From Candidatus Zixiibacteriota bacterium (lineage in GTDB: Bacteria; Zixibacteria; MSB-5A5; GN15; FEB-12): 8,508 nucleotides of DNA. Position numbers and translations under genes: made by a program. The DNA lies in assembly GCA_016213305.1 (NCBI GenBank), contig JACRAV010000286.1, positions 1 to 8,508 on the forward strand. The letters run 5' to 3'. Within the stretch, counting starts at the first letter, position 1; every line of letters starts with the position of its first letter. Below the pieces are notes generated by a model. That model made no database searches, was not told the DNA's origin, and saw only the letters and a program-made list of their open reading frames with translations. This document shows positions 1-6,129 of the stretch, piece by piece.

Positions 1-289
1 TCAGTGATTGCCCCCAAAGATAGAATGTCTGGTTGATCGGGATAATAAGAAATCCAAGAAGCCAGATGCGGCGCCGGTCGGCCGGAATGATTGCCGGTAT
101 ATTCGAACGAGTACGGGCGATAACCAGCAGAACGACGGCGGCAATGATGAAGCGGTAGAAGCCAAAGGTGAACGGCGGGATTGTCCCCAGCCCATATTTC
201 GAGATCGGGAACGAAAGCGCTCCCAGGATCTGCTGGAGGAGCATGACCGGCAAGAGGACACCAAGACCAAGGGAGCGTGATGATGTCAT
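1..289 (-). CDS. EamA/DMT-family transporter, N-terminal part (runs off left edge)
   Basis: Reading the minus strand from the ATG at 289 gives 96 codons that stay open to the window edge, so only the N-terminus is visible. The protein begins MTSSRSLGLGVLLPVMLLQQ, followed by a segment with SFPISKYGL and PPFTFGFYRF, a hydrophobic stretch IIAAVVLLVIA, a short basic cytoplasmic loop (ADRRR) and a second hydrophobic stretch ending NQTFYLWGQSL. This alternation, with a P..F...R-type helix 2 and a late N-QTFY segment, is characteristic of EamA-domain (drug/metabolite transporter superfamily) proteins, which have ten membrane helices in two repeats. They export or exchange small metabolites; the substrate cannot be told here. 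It lies 94 bases downstream of the SDR stop on the same strand, so it may share that transcript. A GGA about 6 bases before the ATG is a weak ribosome site; the inner ATG at 244 is an alternative start. Confidence 0.8.
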   Translation of the reverse strand, partial: MTSSRSLGLGVLLPVMLLQQILGALSFPISKYGLGTIPPFTFGFYRFIIAAVVLLVIARTRSNIPAIIPADRRRIWLLGFLIIPINQTFYLWGQSL

Positions 290-383
290 CAGTGATCCAA
301 CCGGTTCACAGTCCAGCGTGCGCCAGACAAGACGAGGATGCGACGCTTCATGTTATCGCGGCAACCTTCGCTATTGCAACACA

Positions 384-1181
384 TTACAGCAACGCCCTAT
401 TGATACCGCCATCGACGGGGATTGAGGTCCCTGTGATGAAGGCGGCGCGGTTGCTGGCCAGGAATGTGACCAGCGAAGCCAGTTCTTCGGGCCTGCCCAG
501 CCGTCGGACCGGCACCGCCTGAGCGAACGATTGCAACTGCGCTTCGACTGTCGCACCGGAGGCGGTGGCGCGTTTTTCGGCCAGTTCGGTCAGCCGCTCG
601 GTGGCCGTATAACCGGGACAGACGCAGTTGGCGGTGATACCATGTTTGGCGTAGGTGTTCGAAATCGTTTTGCAGAAGCCGTGGACGCCGGCGCGAAAGC
701 TGTTGGAGAGGATCAGGTCATCGACCGGTTGAAGCGCGGCGATTGAGGTAATGTACACCAGCCGACCCCATCCCCGCTTGACCATGCCGTCGATCAGGCC
801 GCGGGTCATTTCCACCGCTGAACTGAGAATCAGGCGGTAGCTGGCTTCCCAGTTCTGAATTGGCTGTCTGTCGAAGGTCCCGGCAGGCGGGCCGCCATTG
901 TTGAAGACAAAGATATCGATCCCCGGGGTTCCGTCGGCGTTGGCGACGCTCGCGAGAATCCGTGCGATATCATCAGCAACCGCAAGATCGCCCACGATGA
1001 GTGTCGGTTTACGCCCTGAACTCTTCTCGATTCGCGCGGCGGCCAGTTCGAGCCGTTCCCGATTGCGGGAATTGATGATCACCTCCGCCCCCTCGCCTGC
1101 CAGCGCCTGTGCGGTGGCGAAACCAAGGCCGGTGGAGGCGCCGGTCACCAGCGCCCGTTTTCCGGAAAGACCAAGGTCCAT
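384..1181 (-). CDS. SDR-family oxidoreductase-like protein with non-canonical active site
   Basis: The product is 265 aa, the usual length for classical short-chain dehydrogenases/reductases. The N-terminal Rossmann motif TGASTGLG (residues 13-20) for NAD(P) binding is intact, with D65 in VGDL at the adenine-pocket position, NNGG at 94-97 in place of NNAG, and the catalytic-type Ser at S146 (YITSIAA). The YxxxK site is lost: 13 residues after S146, where Tyr belongs, there is S159, and the Lys position is R163 (SNSFRAG). The C-terminus PVDGG is typical. This NNGGPP plus SNxxRAG pattern matches what I know as the BKR-like SDR subgroup, which is often annotated as 3-oxoacyl-ACP reductase although it lacks the full tetrad, so that reaction should not be assumed. 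The ATG overlaps the upstream peptidase stop (TAATG), implying translational coupling. Confidence 0.9.
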   Translation of the reverse strand: MDLGLSGKRALVTGASTGLGFATAQALAGEGAEVIINSRNRERLELAAARIEKSSGRKPTLIVGDLAVADDIARILASVANADGTPGIDIFVFNNGGPPAGTFDRQPIQNWEASYRLILSSAVEMTRGLIDGMVKRGWGRLVYITSIAALQPVDDLILSNSFRAGVHGFCKTISNTYAKHGITANCVCPGYTATERLTELAEKRATASGATVEAQLQSFAQAVPVRRLGRPEELASLVTFLASNRAAFITGTSIPVDGGINRALL

Positions 1182-2548
1182 TACTTCTTCACTTTGGCCA
1201 GTTCAAAGGGAAGGAAGGTTGCGGTTTTGCACCCGCGCTCGAAGTCGATCACGCGGAACCGCTCATTCGGCGAGTGGATATTGTCGGTGGACAGACCGAA
1301 CCCGATAAGGAGCGTATCGAGACCGAGTGTCTCTTTGAACTCAACAACCACCGGGATCGAGCCGCCTTCCTTGATGAACACCGGCTTCTTACCGAACCCG
1401 GCCGCGACCGCCCGACTGGCGGCTTCGAGCCAGGGACCTTCGATCGGCACCTGCACCGCTCTGGCGCCGCCGTGCTTATCGACTTTTACCTTCACCGATT
1501 TGGGGGCAATCTTCTTGAGATATCGTTCGAGTTTGTTGCAGATATCCATTGGTTTCTGTCCGGGGACCAGACGCATCGTGATTTTGCACGAGGCCTTTCC
1601 GGCGATGATGGTTTTGGCCCCTTCGCCCTGATATCCACCGGTGATGCCGTTGACGTCAAGAGTGGGCCGCGACCAGGCGCGTTCAAGGGTGCTGAATCCC
1701 TTCTCCCCTTGCAGTCCGGAAACGCCGATGCTCTTTTTGTAGGCGGATTCATTGAACGGCAATTTTTTGAATTGGGTCCGTTCCCACTTGGACGGGGGTT
1801 TGACGCCGGCATAAAATCCGGGGACGGCCACTTTGCCGTTCTTGTCGTGAAGCTGAGCCACCATCCAGCAGAGGGTGTTGATCGGATTGGCGATGGTTCC
1901 GCCGAAAGAACCGGAATGAACGTCTCGATCGGGGCCATCGATGAACACTTCGGTCGAGGCGATTCCGCGCAAGCCGAAGGTGACGGCCGGGGTTTTCTCG
2001 TTGAACTGGCCGGTATCCGAGACGACCACGATATCGGCTTTGAGCATGTCCTTGTTCGCTTTGAGGAATTTCGGCAGGTTCGCCGAGTGCGATTCCTCTT
2101 CTCCTTCGATCAAGAGTTTGACATTGATCGGTAGTGAGCCGGTGGCTTTCAGGACAGCTTCGAGTCCTTTGATATGGGTAAAGGTCTGCCCCTTGTCATC
2201 GCAGGCGCCGCGGGCGTAAATGTACCCGTCGCGAATCTGCGCCTCAAACGGCGGGGTAGTCCAGAGTTCGAACGGTTCGGGGGGTTGGACATCGTAATGG
2301 CCGTAATACAGAATGGTCGGGGCCTTTTTGTCGGTTAGGTATTCGGCGTACACAACCGGGTGTCCGCCGGTCGGCATTAATTGGGCCTTGAAACCGATGG
2401 AGGCCAGATGGGCGGTCAGCCACTGACCGCAGGCGGCGACATCGGCCTTCCTCTCCGGCTGGCCGGAGACGGATGGAAAACTGATAAACTTGAACAGTTC
2501 GTCGAAGCGCTGTTTTTCGGTCTGAGCAAGATATTCAAGCGGGGTCAT
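1181..2548 (-). CDS. M20-family metallo-dipeptidase
   Basis: This 455-aa protein is a cytosolic M20 zinc peptidase of the dipeptidase/carnosinase-like branch, a length normal for that branch; no signal peptide is seen. From the chosen ATG, the metal site is H84 with catalytic-associated D86 (YGHYDVQP), bridging D117 (ARGACDDKG), catalytic/metal Glu pair E151-E152 (IEGEEES), D178 in SDT, and the C-terminal His H425 (STDNIHSPNER). The lid/dimerisation domain lies near residues 195-320 and contains the DRDVHSG His (H211). The family hydrolyses dipeptides or related N-acyl amino acids using two metal ions; the substrate is unknown. The ATG at 2548 is preferred to the adjacent GTG at 2551 because AAGGAG lies 6 bases from the ATG but only 3 from the GTG. 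It has its own promoter (2588-2617) and is first in a run with the SDR gene. Confidence 0.93.
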   Translation of the reverse strand: MTPLEYLAQTEKQRFDELFKFISFPSVSGQPERKADVAACGQWLTAHLASIGFKAQLMPTGGHPVVYAEYLTDKKAPTILYYGHYDVQPPEPFELWTTPPFEAQIRDGYIYARGACDDKGQTFTHIKGLEAVLKATGSLPINVKLLIEGEEESHSANLPKFLKANKDMLKADIVVVSDTGQFNEKTPAVTFGLRGIASTEVFIDGPDRDVHSGSFGGTIANPINTLCWMVAQLHDKNGKVAVPGFYAGVKPPSKWERTQFKKLPFNESAYKKSIGVSGLQGEKGFSTLERAWSRPTLDVNGITGGYQGEGAKTIIAGKASCKITMRLVPGQKPMDICNKLERYLKKIAPKSVKVKVDKHGGARAVQVPIEGPWLEAASRAVAAGFGKKPVFIKEGGSIPVVVEFKETLGLDTLLIGFGLSTDNIHSPNERFRVIDFERGCKTATFLPFELAKVKK

Positions 2549-2554
2549 CACCTT

Positions 2555-2560
2555 CTCCTT
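2555..2560 (-). promoter_or_regulatory. Shine-Dalgarno site of the M20 peptidase
   Basis: AAGGAG on the minus strand, 6 bases before the ATG at 2548 and 3 bases before the GTG at 2551. The spacing decides the start in favour of the ATG. Confidence 0.8.
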
Positions 2561-2587
2561 GTGAACTGGTTATTCATTTATCCGGAG

Positions 2588-2617
2588 AATATACAGTGCG
2601 GGGACGCCGGATGTAAA
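2588..2617 (-). promoter_or_regulatory. Sigma70-like promoter for the M20-SDR genes
   Basis: On the minus strand, TTTACA (2612-2617, 5 of 6 to the -35 consensus) is followed after 18 bases by TATATT (2588-2593, 5 of 6 to the -10 consensus). The predicted transcript start near 2581 leaves a leader of about 33 bases with a good ribosome site. It lies in the 104-base gap between the ferritin-like stop and the peptidase start, so the peptidase need not depend on read-through. Confidence 0.65.
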
Positions 2618-2652
2618 GGCGGAGATGGGGGTTGGAAAGCGGGAGAACGAGG

Positions 2653-3165
2653 TCAGGATTTTCGTTCGCGGAACCAGCGGGCGGGGTCGTCGATGAACAA
2701 CAGACAGGAGTTCAGCACTTCGAAATGAAGGGATTCCTCTTCGACCAGCCACTTATAGAAAGCGCGGACCTCGGGGTCGGAACTGTTGTCGATCTGTTGC
2801 TGGTAGAAGTCGGCGGCACCGTTTTCGAATTTGACGGCCATGGCATAGGCCTCGACATCGGAGGCCAGCGGCTTCATCTCGTTTCGCAGGGAGGCCAGTT
2901 TTTCATTGAAGGCGCGGATTCGATTTTCGACGGATTCCGCTGAGACAATCGGCGGGGCGGTCAAACCGGATTCGACGGAGCGATGGAACTCCCGGATTCG
3001 TTCGATATGTTTGGCTTCCTCGCCGGCCAAAAACTCAAGCGTTTGACGGGCATGGAGATTGGTGACCTGCGCGGCGGCTTCGAGGAAGAATCTTCGTCCT
3101 TCTTCTTCGAGGCGAAGCGCCACTCGGAGCGGTTCGAGAATACCGGCTTTGGACTGATCGGACAA
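2653..3165 (-). CDS. Rubrerythrin/ferritin-like diiron protein without rubredoxin domain
   Basis: The product is 170 aa, a four-helix ferritin-like protein with a duplicated diiron half-site. The first half has E20 (ALRLEEEGRRFF) and E50-x-x-H53 (GEEAKH). The second half has E114 (AVKFENGAADFY) and E143/E144 with H147 (VEEESLHFEVL). The ending FIDDPARWF resembles the short tail of stand-alone rubrerythrin-like proteins; there is no CxxC rubredoxin module. Such proteins handle peroxide, oxygen or iron in anaerobes and microaerophiles; the exact reaction cannot be read from sequence. The start is TTG at 3165, supported by AGAGG (3171-3175) 5 bases upstream; the frame upstream meets a TGA at 3202-3204 with no ATG between. 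It begins 19 bases after the permease stop, so it is the third gene of the ABC operon. Confidence 0.88.
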   Translation of the reverse strand: MSDQSKAGILEPLRVALRLEEEGRRFFLEAAAQVTNLHARQTLEFLAGEEAKHIERIREFHRSVESGLTAPPIVSAESVENRIRAFNEKLASLRNEMKPLASDVEAYAMAVKFENGAADFYQQQIDNSSDPEVRAFYKWLVEEESLHFEVLNSCLLFIDDPARWFRERKS

Positions 3166-3184
3166 TGGTTCCTCTACATTTCGG

Positions 3185-3979
3185 CTACAGATCGCGGCGT
3201 TTCACACTCTGAAGGGCCGAATATATCAGGACCAGGGCGAAAAGTAAAGATGAACCGATGGGCCACCCGAGCGCCGGTGATCCGCCTTCGGCAAGGCAAT
3301 GGGCGGCGTCGCTCAGATCATTAGTCCCGGGGGTCACCCAGGCGACGGCATTGAGGATCCAATCAATCGCGGAACTGTCAAACAGGCGGGAGAGCATATG
3401 GCGGTTGGCGATGACGACCTGAATGGCAATCAGGCCGAGACAGATCGGAATCACTTTGACGGCGGATCGAAAGAAGACGCCGAGGGCCGATACAATGGCG
3501 AGCCAGATCGCGGCGGCGAACATCTGGATCAGGATGATCTGGGCGATGCGGAGGTCGAAGACGCCGTATCGAATCATTCCAGCCAGCGTGGCGGGAAGGG
3601 CGGCGGCAACCATCAGAGCTGAGTACAGGGCGGCGGTGGCGATCACTTTATTGACGATCACTGCTTGCCGGTCCAACGGGCGACCGAAGTACAACCAGCT
3701 GATCCCCGGTCGCAAGAAATTTGGGATGACTCCCGCGGCCAGTAGAACAGTCAGGGCCAGAAGCAGGTCCAGATAGGTGGCGAGGAAGTGAAGGCCGATT
3801 CGACGGACGTCCGGGACGGCATCCAATCGCTGTGATTCTGCCCCCCCGAAGTCGATGTGAATCGTGCTAAGATTATTGGTCAGGATACCGAGCAATCCGA
3901 CCAATGCGGCGACGCCGGCCACCAGAAAAGCTTAGCGGTCCACCAGCACGACCAGGGTATCGCGGGTAAATCCTCTCAT
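3185..3979 (-). pseudogene. ABC-2 type permease, interrupted by in-frame TAA at codon 16
   Basis: From the ATG at 3979, which overlaps the ATPase stop (ATGA), the frame reads MRGFTRDTLVVLVDR, then TAA at 3932-3934, then continues AFLVAGVAALVGLLGIL to a TAG at 3185-3187. This is the normal layout of an ABC-2 permease: a short basic cytoplasmic N-terminus entering the first membrane helix. About six helices are visible near residues 17-34, 64-84, 111-134, 144-169, 175-191 and 239-256, with the loop RPGISWLYFGRPLDRQ typical of ABC-2 exporters. The full frame would be 264 residues. Everything after the TAA is intact, so the lesion is recent, a sequencing error, or bypassed. A 245-aa product from GTG at 3922 is possible but would have no recognisable ribosome site and a shortened first helix. 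It would pair with the ATPase just upstream; the substrate is unknown. Confidence 0.75.
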
Positions 3980-4902
3980 GCGGTCACCTCTTCCTCACGC
4001 TGTGCCAGTTCCTGCCAGGTGGCATCATGTGAGGCGCGACGCCGCCGGACGGCATGAATGGAAATGCCCTTATAGCGGAGGTAGTCGATGATCGTGTTGA
4101 CGGCGTTCTCGTTGGTCGGTTCCACCATCAGGCGTTTTCGCGATATGGATATCACGCGTCCGATCTTCGGTTCCAGTTCGATGAGTTTATCGCCGATATC
4201 GGCGTCGATCTCCAGAAGTTTGGTGTCGAGCACCAGTTCGCCCAGCGGGGTTTCCCTCAGGATTCGGCCGTGGTTTATCATCAAAATTCGAGTGGCGAAG
4301 GGGGCGATCGAACCGAGCGATCGGGACAGCACGATGAGCGTTGCGCCGTCGGCATGAGCGGCTTTCAAGCGCCGCGCGATCAGATCGCGCGTGGCGGACT
4401 CCACCTTTCCGAACGGCTCATCGACCAGCAGGCATTCGGGGCGGGCAATGAGAGTTACCGCCAGAGCCAACCGCTTGGTCATGTCGGGGGTGAATTTGGA
4501 GACCTTCATATCGGTCCACTTGGCGAGATCGAGGCAATCAAGCAACTCACTCATTCGGGCCGAGGTTTCATCGCCTGGCACGCCGGCCATCCGGGCGGTA
4601 AGTCGCAGGGCCTGCACGGGTGTCAGGTGGCCCGGAAAGATGGTGCGATCGGGGAGGTATCCCAATGCCCGGCGAGACCTGGGGTCAGATGGCGCAAACC
4701 CATCGATTTTGATGCTTCCGGCGGTCGGGTGGCTCAGCCCAGCCAGAAGGCGGGCCAGGGTGGTCTTTCCTGAGGCGGAGGGGCCAAGCAGGCCCACCGC
4801 CTCGCCGGACTGGACACCAAGGGATATCTTGTCCAGCGCCATGCGGTTCTGGGCCTTGATTGGAATGACCTTGGTCAGGTCGTTAATTTCGATGAATGAC
4901 AT
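3976..4902 (-). CDS. ABC transporter ATPase with degenerate catalytic motifs
   Basis: The 308-aa product is a nucleotide-binding subunit of an ABC-2 type exporter. The Walker A motif GPSASGKT (residues 40-47) and Walker B CLLVDEP (157-163; D161, E162) are intact. Other conserved elements differ from consensus: the Q-loop position is D85 (GYLPD), the signature reads FTPDM (137-141) where SGGM/Q is expected, and the H-loop His is R194 (LSRSLG). Residues from about 220 on form a C-terminal accessory region common in this subfamily. The ATG at 4902 begins the conserved MSFIEINDLTK, with GGAAG (4909-4913) 6 bases upstream; the open frame extends further up to 5070, but that part crosses the promoter and looks non-coding. 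The stop overlaps the permease ATG. Whether it hydrolyses ATP efficiently is doubtful from these residues, though such variants occur in ABC-2 systems. Confidence 0.9.
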   Translation of the reverse strand: MSFIEINDLTKVIPIKAQNRMALDKISLGVQSGEAVGLLGPSASGKTTLARLLAGLSHPTAGSIKIDGFAPSDPRSRRALGYLPDRTIFPGHLTPVQALRLTARMAGVPGDETSARMSELLDCLDLAKWTDMKVSKFTPDMTKRLALAVTLIARPECLLVDEPFGKVESATRDLIARRLKAAHADGATLIVLSRSLGSIAPFATRILMINHGRILRETPLGELVLDTKLLEIDADIGDKLIELEPKIGRVISISRKRLMVEPTNENAVNTIIDYLRYKGISIHAVRRRRASHDATWQELAQREEEVTA

Positions 4903-4980
4903 AGTCCGCTTCCGACAAACATGTTGGTGGACACAACTTTGGCCTTGACCTTGTGCCAATGACGCGTAAATTGGTCCAGT

Positions 4981-5023
4981 ACTGGAACTTTCGGTTCCCC
5001 AGTCGATTATAAGGAACTGGAAC
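4981..5023. repeat. Cluster of ACTGGAAC half-sites, candidate operator
   Basis: ACTGGAAC occurs at 4981-4988 and again at 5016-5023, 35 bases apart. Between them lies GTTCCCCAGT (4994-5003), an inverted copy with two extra C. The first copy and the inverted copy form a near-perfect dyad around TTTCG; the inverted copy and the last copy form a second dyad that encloses the minus-strand TATAAT at 5006-5011. The position over the ABC operon -10 suggests repressor binding; no regulator gene is visible to test this. Confidence 0.4.
5006..5011 (-). promoter_or_regulatory. Candidate -10 element of the ABC-ferritin-like operon
   Basis: A perfect TATAAT on the minus strand, about 104 bases before the ATPase ATG at 4902. 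No good TTGACA lies 16-18 bases upstream, so the promoter would be weak or activator-dependent. It sits inside the ACTGGAAC repeat cluster. Confidence 0.4.
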
Positions 5024-5063
5024 CTGGAGTCCTCGTATAGTATCGGCCAAAGGCCGCAAGACT

Positions 5064-5093
5064 TTGACATGAAATGAGATTGATTGTGATAAC
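5064..5093 (+). promoter_or_regulatory. Candidate promoter of the DUF1573 gene
   Basis: TTGACA (5064-5069) is a perfect -35, followed after 18 bases by GATAAC (5088-5093), a 4 of 6 match to the -10, with a TGT extension just before it (5085-5087). Transcription would start near 5100, giving a leader of about 24 bases that still contains AAGGAG. A small inverted repeat, CGGCC-AAA-GGCCG (5044-5056), lies just upstream. Confidence 0.5.
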
Positions 5094-5123
5094 CAACTCG
5101 ACGAAGGAGAGCATAGCCACTCT

Positions 5124-5879
5124 ATGATGCTTAAAGCACTGTTCATAGTGGTCCTCGCTGTTGCGCTAGTGACGGTGAGCGCCATCCAGGCGGCTCCCCG
5201 GCTGGTGATGCCGGAGACGACGTTCAATTTCGGGTATGTGCCGCAGAACTCAAAAATCAGTCACGTGTTCTGGCTCTACTCGAAGGGTGACGACTCGGTG
5301 CAGATTTTGAAAGTAGTCCCTGGCTGAGGGTGTACCCAGGCGCCGCTTGAAAAAACGGCCCTTGCTGTCGGTGACAGCACCCGGTTGGAGATTATTTTCG
5401 ACACCAAGCACTATACGGATAAGATGAGCAAGCGTCCGACGATTCAGACCAACGAAGGACCGCCGGACAAGTACGTGCAGATTGATTGCGAGGTGGTGCG
5501 CCGGCCCGATTCGACGTACCCGATCATCATCAAGCCGTACAAGCTCGATATTTCACAGTTCGGAGAGAAGGTGCGGGACCAGATGAAGTTCACGATCATG
5601 AACGTTTCCGACAAACCTCTTGCGCTTTCGACCGTGGGCTTGCCGACCGATTACATCACGGTCACCCTTCCGGCCAGCGTGCCGGCAGGCAAGTCGGTGG
5701 AGGGATTGATAAAACTCAAGCCCGATGCTCTTAAGAAGGAGTTTGAGAAGTCGCTGACCATTCAGTTGGACGATGAAAAGGCGAGCCGGTTCACCATCCC
5801 GGTCAAACGGTCGCTTCGCCTCCCCGGCGATACGACTCGGGCCGCCAACGAGCCGGTGAAGACGGTCGATACAAAGTAG
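5124..5879 (+). CDS. Secreted DUF1573 protein with in-frame TGA at the conserved Cys (possible selenoprotein)
   Basis: The frame from ATG 5124 to TAG 5877-5879 is 251 codons, open except for TGA at 5325-5327 (codon 68). Residues 1-23 form a signal peptide: K4, a hydrophobic core (ALFIVVLAVALVTVSA) and a cleavage-like AIQA|AP, so the product is exported. The next part (TTFNFGYVPQNSKISHVF) is the usual start of a DUF1573 Ig-like fold, and a second Ig-like segment follows near 130-235. The family normally has a PGCGCT motif after the first strands; here it reads PG-TGA-GCT, with C70 intact, and the sequence after the TGA (QAPLEKTALAVGDSTRLEIIF) matches the family without a gap. Reading: selenocysteine at 68 giving U-G-C, or a one-base nonsense change or error. 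The biochemical role of DUF1573 is not known to me. AAGGAG at 5104-5109 is 14 bases from the ATG, rather far; ATG 5127 is an alternative. A terminator follows at once, so the gene is monocistronic. Confidence 0.75.
5328..5382 (+). other. Candidate SECIS-like RNA structure after the TGA
   Basis: Directly after the TGA, GGGTG (5328-5332) can pair with CACCC (5378-5382). Inside, TGCTGTC (5363-5369) and GACAGCA (5373-5379) form a perfect stem with loop GGT, slightly competing with the outer pair, and GCCG (5342-5345) can pair with CGGC (5356-5359). A GGU loop is reminiscent of the SelB-binding loop of E. coli fdhF. The loop is about 42 bases from the TGA, however, longer than usual for bacterial SECIS elements, so this is tentative. 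Confidence 0.25.
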
Positions 5880-5904
5880 CCAGAATCCGAACAGTTTTCT
5901 GATA

Positions 5905-5930
5905 AGGCCGCCTTCGGGCGGCTTTTTTTT
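5905..5930 (+). terminator. Rho-independent terminator after the DUF1573 gene
   Basis: GCCGCC (5907-5912), loop TTCG, GGCGGC (5917-5922), followed by eight T (5923-5930). It begins 25 bases past the stop of the DUF1573 frame at 5879, which fits a functional full-length transcript unit. Confidence 0.93.
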
Positions 5931-6086
5931 GTCTCGTGCGGCACTGTCTCAGCCACTCAAGAATTTGGCGCAATCGCCGATGTAATAATAGGTTGAATGT
6001 ACACAACTATCCTCGCTGTCGGGGTTGGGGGCTGAGTCGGAAACAGGCCGAGAAAAAGAAAGTGGTCAACATTCCTGGTATTGGGA

Positions 6087-6103
6087 TGGGGTCGCCGACC
6101 CCA
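6087..6103. repeat. GC-rich 17-bp palindrome in the sensor gene leader
   Basis: TGGGGTCGCCGACCCCA is a perfect 7-bp inverted repeat around GCC, ending 26 bases before the sensor ATG. It has no T-tract, so it is not a standard terminator. It could be an operator, an mRNA hairpin, or one copy of a dispersed intergenic repeat. The rest of the roughly 200-base gap (5931-6129) shows no gene or convincing promoter. Confidence 0.5.
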
Positions 6104-6129
6104 CCGGGCAGAAAGACCAACGAGACCCT

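Noticed and set aside
289..351. Possible 20-codon leader peptide (MKRRILVLSGARWTVNRLDH) on the minus strand ending in TGATG at the transporter start
   Set aside because: The stop-start overlap is suggestive, but no well-spaced ribosome site precedes it and there is no codon run or hairpin typical of attenuation.
1109..2134. Long plus-strand frame (341 codons) opposite the M20 gene
   Set aside because: It is antisense to a clearly coding, motif-complete peptidase, has no recognisable domain, and is a codon-bias shadow.
4054..4773. Long plus-strand frame (239 codons) opposite the ABC ATPase
   Set aside because: It is antisense to the ATPase with its Walker motifs, and its composition is that of a shadow frame.
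5044..5056. CGGCC-AAA-GGCCG hairpin as a terminator
   Set aside because: It has only 5 base pairs, no T-tract on either strand, and lies upstream of both divergent genes, so there is no transcript for it to end.
4903..5070. N-terminal extension of the ABC ATPase frame to an ATG at 5070
   Set aside because: The conserved protein starts at MSFIEIN (4902) with its own ribosome site. The extension is not ABC-like, and overlaps the TATAAT, the repeat cluster and the opposite promoter.
5385..5879. Treating the part of DUF1573 after the TGA as a separate gene starting at about 5385
   Set aside because: No ribosome site precedes it, it would lack the signal peptide and first strands of the fold, and the frame is continuous with the upstream part.
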